In this document: positions 9,249 through 18,621 of the stretch, in pieces
Numbering within the stretch: the stretch's first letter is position 1
Layout: each line of letters begins with the position of its first letter
Assembly (NCBI RefSeq): GCF_013285385.1
Contig: NZ_CP054212.1
Location: 2,976,001 to 3,040,000 of the forward strand
Direction: 5' to 3'
DNA: 64,000 nucleotides
From: Paramixta manurensis
GTDB lineage: Bacteria; Pseudomonadota; Gammaproteobacteria; Enterobacterales; Enterobacteriaceae
Position numbers and translations under genes: made by a program
Notes under the pieces: generated by a model
The model's input: only the letters and a program-made list of their open reading frames with translations
Told to the model about the DNA's origin: nothing
The model's database searches: none

Positions 9249-9830
9249 TTAATCTTTATCGATACGGCTGGCCACGGCGCCCTGCTGGCCCTTGTATTTG
9301 GCATCCTGGCGGCGGTTGTAAGGACGTAACGCCGGGCCGGAAAGCGGCTCAAAACTTAATGCGCCAATCAACATGCCCGGACGTAATGCCAACGGTAATT
9401 TTCCGGAGTTATAGAACTCCAGCACAATACGGCCCTGCCACCCCGGATCAATACGATGCGCGGTAACATGAACCATTAACCCCAAACGCGCCAGCGAGGA
9501 GCGGCCATCCAGCCAGCCGACCAGATCATCCGGCAGCGTAACCGACTCAAAAGTTACCGCCAGCGCCAGTTCGCCCGGATGCAGGAAGAACGCTTCGCCT
9601 TCCGGCAGCACAATTTCATCGCTCATTACGCGATCCAATGCGGCGCTCACTTCATCTTTCGGGCCGCTTAAATCTATAAACGCGGCGGTATGCCCGCGAA
9701 AAGTGCGAAATTGATTACCTAAACGCACGTCCACCGTGGCGCCATTAATACGCTCTACCGGCGGGCGCGGCGTAATATCTAACTTGCCGCTATCAAGCCA
9801 GGCTTCGATATCGCGGTCGCATAATCTCAT
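9249..9830 (-). CDS. dcd: dCTP deaminase
   Basis: 193 residues, the full length of E. coli Dcd. It shows the family's core: HPGELALAVTFESV, the GRSSLARLGL motif and the later GRIVLEFYNSG. The enzyme deaminates dCTP to dUTP as a homotrimer, feeding thymidylate synthesis through dUTPase. It lies between udk and asmA on the same strand, the same order as in E. coli. Confidence 0.96.
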   Translation of the reverse strand: MRLCDRDIEAWLDSGKLDITPRPPVERINGATVDVRLGNQFRTFRGHTAAFIDLSGPKDEVSAALDRVMSDEIVLPEGEAFFLHPGELALAVTFESVTLPDDLVGWLDGRSSLARLGLMVHVTAHRIDPGWQGRIVLEFYNSGKLPLALRPGMLIGALSFEPLSGPALRPYNRRQDAKYKGQQGAVASRIDKD

Positions 9831-9878
9831 TGCCGTTTACTCCATTAACGTCGTCAGTATAGCTAACAGTACCGTGCT

Positions 9879-10520
9879 CTATTCAAAGAACTGATTGATT
9901 TTCGCCTTAAGAATATCAATCGCGATGCGGTTCTTACCGCCGCGGGGCACAATAATATCGGCGTATTGCTTCGAGGGCTCAATAAACTGTAAAAACATCG
10001 GGCGCACGGTTTTCTGATACTGCGCCATCACCGAGTCCATCGAACGACCGCGCTCATTTACATCACGCTTCATACGGCGCATCAGACAAATATCCAGCGG
10101 GGTATCGACAAAAATCGAGAAATTCATCTCCTGGCGCAAACGCGCATCGGTCAGCAACAAAATGCCTTCCAGGATAATGACTTTCTTCGGTTTAAGATGG
10201 ATGGTTTCTTTGGTCCGCGTATGTTCGACATAGCTATACACCGGCAGTTCAATGTCCTGGCCGGATTTCAACATCTGCAAATGCTGAAACAAAAGGTTAT
10301 GGTCCATTGCGCTTGGATGGTCATAGTTGGTCTTAACCCGCTCTTCCATCGTCAGATGACTCTGGTCTTTGTAGTAGCAATCTTCCGGGATCACACCAAT
10401 ATGCTCGTCACCGACGCGGTCACGGACTTCGCGGTACAACGTACTGGCAATTAAACTTTTTCCCGATGCTGATGCGCCTGCGATACCGACGATGACGCAC
10501 TGATGAGACTTGTCAGTCAT
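9879..10520 (-). CDS. udk: Uridine/cytidine kinase
   Basis: 213 residues from the ATG at 10520, exactly the E. coli Udk length. The P-loop GASASGKS is at residues 15-22, followed by PEDCYYKD and the substrate-binding YDHPSAMDH. It phosphorylates uridine and cytidine with GTP/ATP in pyrimidine salvage. The frame could extend ten codons to 10550, but the MTDKSHQCVI N-terminus matches the known protein and AGGT precedes it. It heads the udk-dcd-asmA direction. Confidence 0.95.
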   Translation of the reverse strand: MTDKSHQCVIVGIAGASASGKSLIASTLYREVRDRVGDEHIGVIPEDCYYKDQSHLTMEERVKTNYDHPSAMDHNLLFQHLQMLKSGQDIELPVYSYVEHTRTKETIHLKPKKVIILEGILLLTDARLRQEMNFSIFVDTPLDICLMRRMKRDVNERGRSMDSVMAQYQKTVRPMFLQFIEPSKQYADIIVPRGGKNRIAIDILKAKINQFFE

Positions 10521-10806
10521 AAAATTAAAGACCTGATAACTGTGTGACATACCGCAGAGCTTTGCTTAAGAGCAAAACGGATGCGATTGGTCAGGGAATG
10601 AGAGGGTTGATTCGCGGCAATTATAGGGAGTTAGCGAATTTGATGCCACAAAAAAGCGGCCCTCACTTTTCAGATTAACCCCTTTTGCGCATTTATGTTT
10701 CACCGATAAACTAGCGTAAATGCGATCGCACTCTCATTGTCATCACAAAGATTCAGAGCAATCCGCTGGTACAATGCCGATCGTACATTATCGATAAAGG
10801 AAGGCT

Positions 10807-11475
10807 ATGACCTGGAAAGTATTAACCTATTTTGGCGATAGCATGCTGCTGCTGCCAACCGCAGTGATTATTGCCTTAATCATGCCGTGGAAAAGCGATA
10901 ATCGCCGCGCCGTGTGGTACTGGCTATTGGCCTTTGGCTTAGCGGGCCTGATCGTCAGCGTGTCTAAAATTCTATTTATGGCGTTTGGAATTGGTAGCGC
11001 ACGCTATAACTTTACCGGGTTTAGCGGCCATAGCGCCATGTCCGCGACGCTTTGGCCGGTCATGCTGTGGCTGCTTTCAGGCCGCCTTCCCCCTGTTTGG
11101 CGCCGCATTACGCTGGTTATCGGTTACCTGATCCCACTGATGGTTGGCGTCTCTCGGTTGGCGATCCATGCGCACTCGGTTAGTGAAGTTATTGCCGGAC
11201 TGATACTCGGTTATACGTTAAGTAGCCTATTTTTGCTTTCTCAACGTCGCTCACAGTTAAAGGGCTTTAATCTGCCGCAAATCGGCGCGGCGCTACTGGT
11301 CCCGTTATTGATTATGGGGCACGGGCGCATCGCAACCACGCAAAGTTTTCTGGAGCACCTCTCAATGAACCTGGCCGGTCTGGAGAAACCCTGGACACGG
11401 TCCGATCTGCTAAAACTGCGCCAGCCCACGTCGCACGCTGTCGGCGCCCCGCAGTCCGATACCGCGCCATTATGA
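10807..11475 (+). CDS. PAP2-family membrane phosphatase
   Basis: 222 residues with about six membrane helices. The second and third PAP2 motifs are visible: GFSGHSAMSA (the PSGH-like motif) and SRLAIHAHSVSEVIAG (the SRx5H motif, with Glu where Asp usually stands). The first KX6RP motif is degenerate, with a Lys but no RP pair. The family dephosphorylates lipid phosphates such as undecaprenyl pyrophosphate or phosphatidate at the periplasmic face. AAGGA precedes the ATG. The substrate cannot be assigned, and given the altered motif its activity is not certain. Confidence 0.75.
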   Translation: MTWKVLTYFGDSMLLLPTAVIIALIMPWKSDNRRAVWYWLLAFGLAGLIVSVSKILFMAFGIGSARYNFTGFSGHSAMSATLWPVMLWLLSGRLPPVWRRITLVIGYLIPLMVGVSRLAIHAHSVSEVIAGLILGYTLSSLFLLSQRRSQLKGFNLPQIGAALLVPLLIMGHGRIATTQSFLEHLSMNLAGLEKPWTRSDLLKLRQPTSHAVGAPQSDTAPL

Positions 11476-11634
11476 TAATTAATGGGTAAACCAGGCGTAT
11501 GACTTGCGCCATGCCGCAATATGATGATTTGTAACGAGCGCGTCGCAACGAATGTGTTATCCTGGCTGAAGTATTGTTGGGCGCGCTAAATCAGCTTGTT
11601 CGGTTCATGGCGCGATGCATGGCTGGATCCATTG

Positions 11635-14600
11635 ATGACCACAGACACCTTATCGTCGCCGCGACCTTACTGGCAGACCTTTAGCCAGGCGCTGCGGCTT
11701 GGCGCACTAAGCTTTATTCTCACACTGTTTTGCCTCTCGCTTATCGCCGCAGACGGGCAGCTCTCGCCTATCTGGTTTCCCACGACGCTTATCACCGTGG
11801 TGGTATTTCGCGCTTCATCGCGCGCCATTCCGTGGTTGGTACTCGGTTGCATGGCAGGCCTTCTCCTCGCCAGCGCCATCATTATTGCCCCTTCGATTAC
11901 CAGCTTAAAATATGCCGCGGTGAACTTGCTGCAAGGGCTGGCAGGCGGCTATCTGTTACGTTTATTACTCAACCGCAACGCACCGCTTAACTCGTTGCTA
12001 AACTGGAGCAAAATGGCGGTCGCCGTCGGGCTATTTACGCCATTATTAGGGGCCCTACTGGCGCTATGGTGGCTGCCAAAATCCGGTAGTGGCGCACTAT
12101 CCTTTTTTAATACTTGGGTCATTGCCGAAATCATCGGCATGCTCGCACTTGGCCCGGTATGCTTGCTTTGGCAACCGGATGATGTGAAAGCTAAGGTTCG
12201 GCAAACCCTGCTACTTGAAACGCTCCTCACTCTGTTGATCACGCTAACGCTTTGTTTCTGTGCATTACGCTTTCTCCCCTGGCCATATACCTTTGTAATT
12301 GTGATCTTATTTTGGAGCGCGATACGCTTGCCGCGCCTTGAAGCCCTGGTGGTGTTTTTAGCCACTATTGCCATGATGGCGCTGATGCTGGTTCATGGGT
12401 TGATGCCAATGCCGCCACCGGTGCATACCTCATCTCGCCTCTGGCTGGCGCCGTGGCTCCCGTTTCTGCTGGTGCTATTACCGGGTCATATCATGGCGCA
12501 GGTGATGCACTCATTTCGGGAAGAGCGCAAACATATCAGCGAAAGCGAAGCCCGTTTCCGCAACGCAATGGAGTATTCCGCCATCGGAATGGCGTTGGTT
12601 TCCCCTTCCGGCGTTTGGCTGCAGGCCAACCAGGCGCTCTGTCGACTGTTGGGGTATCGGCAGGATGAGTTGCGGGACTTGACCTTCCAACAAATCACCC
12701 ATCCCGACGATCTGTATGTCGATTTACAACAGCTTGAAGCACTACTGGCGGGTGAGATTAATAGCTATACCCTGGAAAAGCGCTATCTGCATAAAGAGGG
12801 GCAAGTCGTCTGGGCGCTGCTGGCGGTTTCGCTGGTGCGAGATGCCGAACATCAGCCGCTGTACTTTATCTCGCAAATTGAAGACATTACCGAACTCAAA
12901 CAGACCGAAGACGTTAACCGTAAGTTAATGGAGCGGATCACTTTAACCAACGAAGCGCTCTTTCAAGAGAAAGAGCGCATGTTAATTACGCTCGACTCCA
13001 TCGGCGAGGCGGTGATTAGTACCGATGAGGATTTGCGCGTGACCTTTATGAACCCGGTCGCCGAAAAGATGAGTGGCTGGACGCAGCGCCACGCGGCAGG
13101 CAAACCGTTGCGTGAAATTTTGCACATTACGCAAGGCCGTGAAGGGCCGGAGATGGAAAACTTGCTGCTGTGCGCACTACCGGAGAGTAAAACCTCCCCA
13201 AACCTTGATCGTGATTTGGTGCTGCATAACCACGTGGGCGAACAGTTCGACATTCATTACAGCATCACCCCGCTGAAAACCCTTGCCGGCGACAATATTG
13301 GTAGCGTAATGGTCATTCAGGACGTGAGCGAATCACGGGAGATGATGAAGCACCTAAGCTATAGCGCCTCACATGATATGCTCACTCGCTTACCTAACCG
13401 TGTCAATTTCGAGCATCAACTCAAGCGCTTATTACACTCTGCTAACGAATTGGCGCATCAACATCTGTTGGCCTTTATCGATCTGGACCGTTTTAAGGCG
13501 GTGAACGATACCGCGGGCCATGCGGCGGGTGACGCGTTATTACGTGACCTGGCGGAGTTGATGCAACGCTCGCTGCGCAGTAGCGATTTCCTTGCCCGTC
13601 TCGGCGGCGATGAGTTTGGTCTATTGCTGCCGGACTGCGACATCGATAACGGCAGAGAGATTGTTCAGCGCATCGTTAATGCAATTAATGACTTTCGTTT
13701 TTTATGGGAAGGAAGGCTGTATCGGATTGGCGCCAGCGCCGGGTTAACCTGCATTCATCACGACAATAGCTCCGCCAGTGAAGTCATGGCGCAGGCCGAT
13801 CTGGCCTGTTATAACGCCAAGCACAGCGGTCGTGGTCAACTCGCTTTCTATGAAGCGCGGCTACAGAGCGATAAACACGCGCAAACCAACCAACAAGAAA
13901 GTGAAAAAATCATTCAGGAAAACCCACTCCGCCTGGTCGCCTGGGCAGTCGCGCCGCCGCGCAAAACACAAGCTATCAGCTTCTACTTACTGGATGCGCA
14001 GAGCCATACGCACGACGGGGTTCTGGTGGAAGCCACGGCGCTACGCGCCAGTTTGCAAGATGACAGCGCACTCATTTTATTAGACAGGAAGCTGCTGGAG
14101 ACTTTTTTCAATGACTACGCTGCGGATATTGCGCGCAAGGGGTTAACCGTTGCGTTACCGCTCTCTACCGCCGCGCTACGCGACAAAAACTTTGTCGACC
14201 AGCTTTGCCAGAACATCGCCGCTCATGCGCTCCCGGCGTCACAACTCTTATTCAGCGTGGATAGCGAGGCGGTACTCACGCAACATCCAGACCTCCGTTA
14301 CCACTATCGTCGCTTACAGGCGCTCGGCTGCCGCCTGATCTTGCGTGAGTGTGGCCGCAATTTAGATATTTTCCAGCAGCTACACAGCGGCGATATTGAT
14401 TATCTGCTGTTTAGCGCGGACCTAGTGGCTAACGTCCACTGTAATTTGATGGATGAAATGCTGGTCTCCATTATTCACGGGCATGCCTCACGGTTGAATA
14501 TTGCGACAATCGCTGGTCCCATTGAGCTACCGATTGCGTTAACCACCCTCGCCGCAATCGGTGTTGATGGCGCATGGGGCGAAGCGATTGCCAGCCGGGA

Positions 14601-14646
14601 AGCACTTCGTCCGCTGCTCTCAAACGGCTATTTCGCGATTAAATAG
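11635..14646 (+). CDS. dgcE: YegE/DgcE-type diguanylate cyclase with MASE1, PAS and degenerate EAL domains
   Basis: 1003 residues from ATG 11635; a TTG at 11596 would add 13. An N-terminal MASE1 membrane sensor of about eight helices is followed by a PAS domain starting near residue 303 (SEARFRNAMEYSAIGMAL), a second near 445 (LDSIGEAVISTDEDLRVTF), and GGDEF with an intact GGDEF signature at residues 657-661. The C-terminal EAL-like domain lacks the EAL motif and other catalytic residues. It should make c-di-GMP; in E. coli DgcE sits at the top of the curli/motility cascade. E. coli DgcE has about 1105 residues and three PAS units; here one is missing, with the junction at residues 439-441. 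Confidence 0.9.
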   Translation: MTTDTLSSPRPYWQTFSQALRLGALSFILTLFCLSLIAADGQLSPIWFPTTLITVVVFRASSRAIPWLVLGCMAGLLLASAIIIAPSITSLKYAAVNLLQGLAGGYLLRLLLNRNAPLNSLLNWSKMAVAVGLFTPLLGALLALWWLPKSGSGALSFFNTWVIAEIIGMLALGPVCLLWQPDDVKAKVRQTLLLETLLTLLITLTLCFCALRFLPWPYTFVIVILFWSAIRLPRLEALVVFLATIAMMALMLVHGLMPMPPPVHTSSRLWLAPWLPFLLVLLPGHIMAQVMHSFREERKHISESEARFRNAMEYSAIGMALVSPSGVWLQANQALCRLLGYRQDELRDLTFQQITHPDDLYVDLQQLEALLAGEINSYTLEKRYLHKEGQVVWALLAVSLVRDAEHQPLYFISQIEDITELKQTEDVNRKLMERITLTNEALFQEKERMLITLDSIGEAVISTDEDLRVTFMNPVAEKMSGWTQRHAAGKPLREILHITQGREGPEMENLLLCALPESKTSPNLDRDLVLHNHVGEQFDIHYSITPLKTLAGDNIGSVMVIQDVSESREMMKHLSYSASHDMLTRLPNRVNFEHQLKRLLHSANELAHQHLLAFIDLDRFKAVNDTAGHAAGDALLRDLAELMQRSLRSSDFLARLGGDEFGLLLPDCDIDNGREIVQRIVNAINDFRFLWEGRLYRIGASAGLTCIHHDNSSASEVMAQADLACYNAKHSGRGQLAFYEARLQSDKHAQTNQQESEKIIQENPLRLVAWAVAPPRKTQAISFYLLDAQSHTHDGVLVEATALRASLQDDSALILLDRKLLETFFNDYAADIARKGLTVALPLSTAALRDKNFVDQLCQNIAAHALPASQLLFSVDSEAVLTQHPDLRYHYRRLQALGCRLILRECGRNLDIFQQLHSGDIDYLLFSADLVANVHCNLMDEMLVSIIHGHASRLNIATIAGPIELPIALTTLAAIGVDGAWGEAIASREALRPLLSNGYFAIK

Positions 14647-14771
14647 CCTGAACGCCGGCAAGTTGCGTCAACGGGACGCCACCGCTCAACCGTATAAATA
14701 ACGAACATATTGCCATCCTGGGCGTCGTGCGCTAAAGTTTGCCCCTTTTTTTCTCTACAGGGGGCGAGAAA

Positions 14772-16124
14772 ATGTATATCGGTTTCGATTACGGTACGGC
14801 AAACTGTTCGGTCGCGGTGATGGAAAAAGACTCACCAAGGTTGCTGGCGCTGGAAAACGGTTCACCCTGGCTACCCTCCATGCTTTGCGCCCCCACGCGT
14901 GAGGCCATCAGCGAATGGCTCTTCCGTCAGCACCAAATTCCAACGCCGGATGAAGAGAGCCAGGCATTGTTGCGTCGCGCCATCCATTTCAATCGCGAAG
15001 AAGACATTGAGGTCACCGCGCATAGCGTACAGTTTGGCCTGGCGGCGCTGGCGCACTATATGGAAGACCCGGACGATGTCTGGTTTGTTAAATCCCCCAA
15101 ATCCTTTCTCGGCGCCAGTGGCCTGAAACCACAACAAATTGCGTTATTTGAAGATCTGGTGTGCGCCATGATGTTGCATATCCGTCAGACCGCCGAGACG
15201 CAATTACAGCAACCCATTACCCAAGCGGTTATCGGGCGCCCGATTAACTTTCAGGGCCTGGGCGGCATTGATGCCAACCGCCAGGCGCAGGGAATTCTTG
15301 ACCGGGCGGCGAAACGCGCCGGGTTCCAGCAGGTCGTCTTTCAGTTTGAACCTGTCGCCGCTGGGTTGGAATATGAAGCCACCCTACAACGGGAAACCCG
15401 GGTACTGGTGGTCGATATCGGCGGCGGCACCACCGACTGTAGCATGCTACTGATGGGGCCGGAGTGGCGGGCAAAAGCGGAACGCAGCGCCAGTTTGCTC
15501 GGTCATAGCGGCTGCCGCGTAGGCGGTAACGATCTTGATATTATGCTGGCGTTTAAAGAATTAATGCCGCACCTGGGCCTCGGCGGTCAAACCAATAAAG
15601 GGATGGCCCTCCCGGCACTCCCCTGGTGGAATGCGGTCGCTATCAACGATGTTCCGGCACAGAGTGATTTCTATGCTGCCGCCAACCGCAAACTCTTGTT
15701 GGATTTAATTCGCGATGCACAACATCCGGATCAGGTGAAACGTTTGCTGAAAGTACAAGAACAACGCTTAAGTTATCGTCTGGTACGCGCGGCGGAAGAG
15801 AGCAAAATTGCGCTATCGGCGCACAGTGAAAGCGAGGCGTCGTTGCGGTTTATTGAGGCTGCGCTGAGTACGCAAATCACGGTTGACGGTTTGAAAGCGG
15901 CCATTGCACAGCCGCTGGAACGTATTCAGGAACAGGTCAAACTGGCGTTAGAAACCAGCGATACCCGCCCTGATGTCATTTACCTAACCGGCGGGAGCGC
16001 CAAGTCGCCATTGCTGCGTCAGGCATTGCAGCAACAGCTCCCGTCGATCCCGCTTGCCAGCGGCGATGACTTCGGTTCAGTCACCGCCGGATTGGCACGC
16101 TGGGCGCAGGTGGTCTTTCAGTAA
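14772..16124 (+). CDS. yegD: YegD, DnaK/Hsp70-like actin-fold chaperone homologue
   Basis: 450 residues, the same as E. coli YegD. It begins with the phosphate-1 loop MYIGFDYGTANCSVAVM and has the second phosphate loop VLVVDIGGGTTDCS and the adenosine motif YLTGGSAKSP, so the Hsp70 nucleotide-binding fold is complete. There is no substrate-binding domain. The frame runs 11 codons further upstream, but AGGGGGCGAG just before 14772 and family conservation fix this ATG. Function is unproven. Its stop overlaps the 3' end of the convergent aldo/keto reductase. Confidence 0.92.
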   Translation: MYIGFDYGTANCSVAVMEKDSPRLLALENGSPWLPSMLCAPTREAISEWLFRQHQIPTPDEESQALLRRAIHFNREEDIEVTAHSVQFGLAALAHYMEDPDDVWFVKSPKSFLGASGLKPQQIALFEDLVCAMMLHIRQTAETQLQQPITQAVIGRPINFQGLGGIDANRQAQGILDRAAKRAGFQQVVFQFEPVAAGLEYEATLQRETRVLVVDIGGGTTDCSMLLMGPEWRAKAERSASLLGHSGCRVGGNDLDIMLAFKELMPHLGLGGQTNKGMALPALPWWNAVAINDVPAQSDFYAAANRKLLLDLIRDAQHPDQVKRLLKVQEQRLSYRLVRAAEESKIALSAHSESEASLRFIEAALSTQITVDGLKAAIAQPLERIQEQVKLALETSDTRPDVIYLTGGSAKSPLLRQALQQQLPSIPLASGDDFGSVTAGLARWAQVVFQ

Positions 16125-17080
16125 CGGCTCGCGTCGGCAAGCTGTTTTATTTCGTCGGCGCTGAGCGTTAAGGTCGTGGCTTTTACCAACTCATCAACCT
16201 GCGGTAAAGAGGTGGCGCTAACAATTGGCGCGGTGATCCCCGGCCGGGCGATTAGCCACGCCAGCGCAACCTGTGAAGGGGATGCCTGATGAGCAGCGGC
16301 CACGTCATCCAGAGCCTGGATAATCCGCTCGCCACGCGCATTCAGGTATTGCTCCACCACTTTTGCGCCGCGTTGGCTTTTATTCGCGTCTTCCGCCTTA
16401 CGGTATTTGCCACTCAGAAAGCCGCTGGCCAGTGAATAGTAGTTAATGACGCCAAGACCGTTATCAATCGCCACCTTCTCCAGCCCGCTTTCATACTCCT
16501 GACGGTCATACAGGTTATATTCCGGCTGTAGCGTCTCGTAACGTGCCAAGCCATGTTGATCGCTGATGTCTAATGCCTCGCTAAGCCGTTCCGCACTATA
16601 ATTCGAGGCGCCAATCGCCCGGACCTTCCCTTCTTTGATCAGCGCATCGAAGGTCGCTAAGCTTTCTGCCAGCGGCGTATCCTGATCATCGCGGTGTGCC
16701 TGATACAGATCGATATAATCGGTTTGTAAGCGCCGCAATGAGTCTTCAACCGCCTGACGGATATAGCCAGGTGCTAAACCACTTTTCCCCGGCCCCATTT
16801 CAATTCCGACCTTGGTCGCCAGAATAATACGGTCGCGCTTACCGCTTTTCTTTAGCCATTCACCGATAATGGTTTCTGATTCGCCGCCTTGATTACCCGG
16901 CGCCCAGCGCGAATACACATCGGCGGTATCAATAAACCACAACCCTTTTTCTACCAATGCATCAAGCAGCGAAAACGAGGTATCCTTGTCGACCGTCCAG
17001 CCAAAAACATTGCCGCCAAATGTTAGATGTGGAACCTGAATATCGGTGCGGCCTAGTTGACGTGTAGCAGAGTGACTCAT
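16118..17080 (-). CDS. Aldo/keto reductase
   Basis: 320 residues with the family TIM barrel. The catalytic tetrad is recognisable in FIDTADVYSRW (Asp, Tyr), LATKVG (Lys) and LYQAHRDD (His), and the NADPH pocket in PIVSATSLPQVDELV. The likely reaction is NADPH-dependent reduction of aldehydes or ketones; the physiological substrate is unknown. Its TGA (16118-16120) lies inside the end of yegD, a 7-base tail-to-tail overlap. Confidence 0.88.
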   Translation of the reverse strand: MSHSATRQLGRTDIQVPHLTFGGNVFGWTVDKDTSFSLLDALVEKGLWFIDTADVYSRWAPGNQGGESETIIGEWLKKSGKRDRIILATKVGIEMGPGKSGLAPGYIRQAVEDSLRRLQTDYIDLYQAHRDDQDTPLAESLATFDALIKEGKVRAIGASNYSAERLSEALDISDQHGLARYETLQPEYNLYDRQEYESGLEKVAIDNGLGVINYYSLASGFLSGKYRKAEDANKSQRGAKVVEQYLNARGERIIQALDDVAAAHQASPSQVALAWLIARPGITAPIVSATSLPQVDELVKATTLTLSADEIKQLADASRY

Positions 17081-17172
17081 GATTGTTCTCCGTAAGCGTG
17101 AGTGATTTCTGGCAAGAGATTGAGCTTAGCAAACATTTTTCGATCCGCTTTGACGATTTCCGGCCCCGGTTA

Positions 17173-17240
17173 TATACCCTAAATAATTCGGGTGAACGAA
17201 TGCGGCTAACGCTCCTGCCGCTTGAAGTATGACGGGTATA
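17173..17240. repeat. 68-bp palindromic intergenic element upstream of mdtA
   Basis: TATACCC at 17173-17179 and GGGTATA at 17234-17240 form inverted ends of a 68-bp unit containing AAATAATTCGGGTGAACG and GCTTGAAGTATGACGGG. Elements with these end sequences recur in intergenic regions of several Enterobacterales. A weaker relative is at 37747-37780. Its role is unknown; it may fold in RNA at the edge of the mdt promoter region. Confidence 0.5.
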
Positions 17241-17274
17241 GCTGAATACTTACGCTACCAATACAGTTATCCTT

Positions 17275-17292
17275 ATTTCCTCCATTTTTTAG
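17275..17292 (+). promoter_or_regulatory. Candidate BaeR box upstream of mdtA
   Basis: ATTTCCTCCATTTTTTAG shares about 12 of 18 positions with the BaeR consensus TTTTTCTCCATDATTGGC, including the CTCCAT core, and lies about 95 bases before mdtA. The baeSR genes are in the same operon, so autoregulation is expected. The right half matches poorly. Confidence 0.5.
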
Positions 17293-17385
17293 CGCAGTGA
17301 CATGGCTACACTATTTATCGTGCGGGTTGTCGTTTTTTACCCCGCCAGGACCGCACGACTACACGCCGGAGAGCAATAAAACACG

Positions 17386-18621
17386 ATGAATGCCACACGC
17401 CAGTTTCCTAAAAAAGTTCTGATTATCGCCCTTGCCGTCATCATAGCCGCAGGCGGCTATTACCTCTGGCAACATCATAACGGCAGCGCGCCCACGGCGG
17501 GAAAACAGGCCGCTGGCCAGTCGCACCGGGGTAAAGGCGGCCGTCGCAATATGCCGCTGGCGCCCGTGCAGGCAAGCAGCGCGCAAACGCAAAGTGTGCC
17601 GCAATACCTTTCCGGGCTGGGTACCGTCACCGCCGCCAATACGGTTACCGTGCGCAGCCGGGTTGATGGGCAACTGATGGCGCTTCATTTCACCGAAGGG
17701 CAACAGGTGCAAGCCGGTCAGTTGCTGGCGGAGATCGATCCGCGCCCTTTCCAGGTGGCGTTAACCCAGGCACAAGGGCAGTTAGCGAAGGATCAGGCCA
17801 CGCTCGCCAACGCACGGCGTGACTTGGCGCGTTTTCAGAAACTGGTAAAAACCGGCTTAGTTTCGCAACAGGATTTTGATACTCAACAATCGCTGGTTAA
17901 TGAAACGCTTGGCAGCATTAAAGCCGATGAAGGGAGCGTTGCCAGCGCACAGCTTAATCTGACCTATAGCCGCATTACCGCGCCGATTACCGGTCGGGTC
18001 GGCCTCAAGCAGGTGGATCTTGGTAACTATATTACCAGCGGCGATACCACCGGCATTGTGGTCATCACGCAAACGCATCCGATTGATGTGGTATTCAGTC
18101 TGCCGGAAAATGATATTTCGTTAATTCTTCAGGCGCAAAAAAGCGGTCAACCGGTTGAAGTGGACGCCTGGGATCGCAGCAATCAGACGCGTCTCGCCAG
18201 CGGGCAGTTACTGAGCCTCGATAACCAAATTGACACCACCACCGGCACCATCAAACTCAAAGCCCGTTTCACCAACGATGATGACGCCCTGTTTCCTAAC
18301 CAGTTCGTTAACGCCCGGCTCAAAGTGAATACTCTGCAAGATGCGGTGGTTATCCCGGCGGCGGCGCTGCAAATGGGCAATGAAGGTAATTTTGTTTGGG
18401 TAGTGAATTCCGACAATAAAGTCAGTAAGAAGCGCGTCACGCCGGGTATTCAGGACAGCCAGAAAGTAGTGGTGCGCGATGGGCTGGAGGCGGGTGAACG
18501 CGTGGTAACCGATGGCTTAGACCGCCTAACCGAGGGCGCAAAAGTCGAAGTGGTCGCGCCACAATCAACGCCGCTCACCTCCGGCAAAAAAGTGCAGCCT
18601 GCCAAAGGGGATCGTGACTGA
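17386..18621 (+). CDS. mdtA: MdtA, periplasmic adaptor of the MdtABC RND efflux pump
   Basis: 411 residues (E. coli 415). One N-terminal membrane anchor (about residues 10-27), a lipoyl/barrel-sandwich and alpha-hairpin region (EGQQVQAGQLLAEIDPRPFQVALTQAQ), then a beta-barrel domain (ITAPITGRVGLKQVDLGNYI). It links the MdtB/MdtC inner-membrane pump to the outer-membrane channel TolC. It is the first gene of mdtABCD-baeSR, and its TGA overlaps the mdtB ATG by one base. Expression is likely driven by BaeR in response to envelope stress and some antibiotics, bile salts or metals. Confidence 0.96.
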   Translation: MNATRQFPKKVLIIALAVIIAAGGYYLWQHHNGSAPTAGKQAAGQSHRGKGGRRNMPLAPVQASSAQTQSVPQYLSGLGTVTAANTVTVRSRVDGQLMALHFTEGQQVQAGQLLAEIDPRPFQVALTQAQGQLAKDQATLANARRDLARFQKLVKTGLVSQQDFDTQQSLVNETLGSIKADEGSVASAQLNLTYSRITAPITGRVGLKQVDLGNYITSGDTTGIVVITQTHPIDVVFSLPENDISLILQAQKSGQPVEVDAWDRSNQTRLASGQLLSLDNQIDTTTGTIKLKARFTNDDDALFPNQFVNARLKVNTLQDAVVIPAAALQMGNEGNFVWVVNSDNKVSKKRVTPGIQDSQKVVVRDGLEAGERVVTDGLDRLTEGAKVEVVAPQSTPLTSGKKVQPAKGDRD

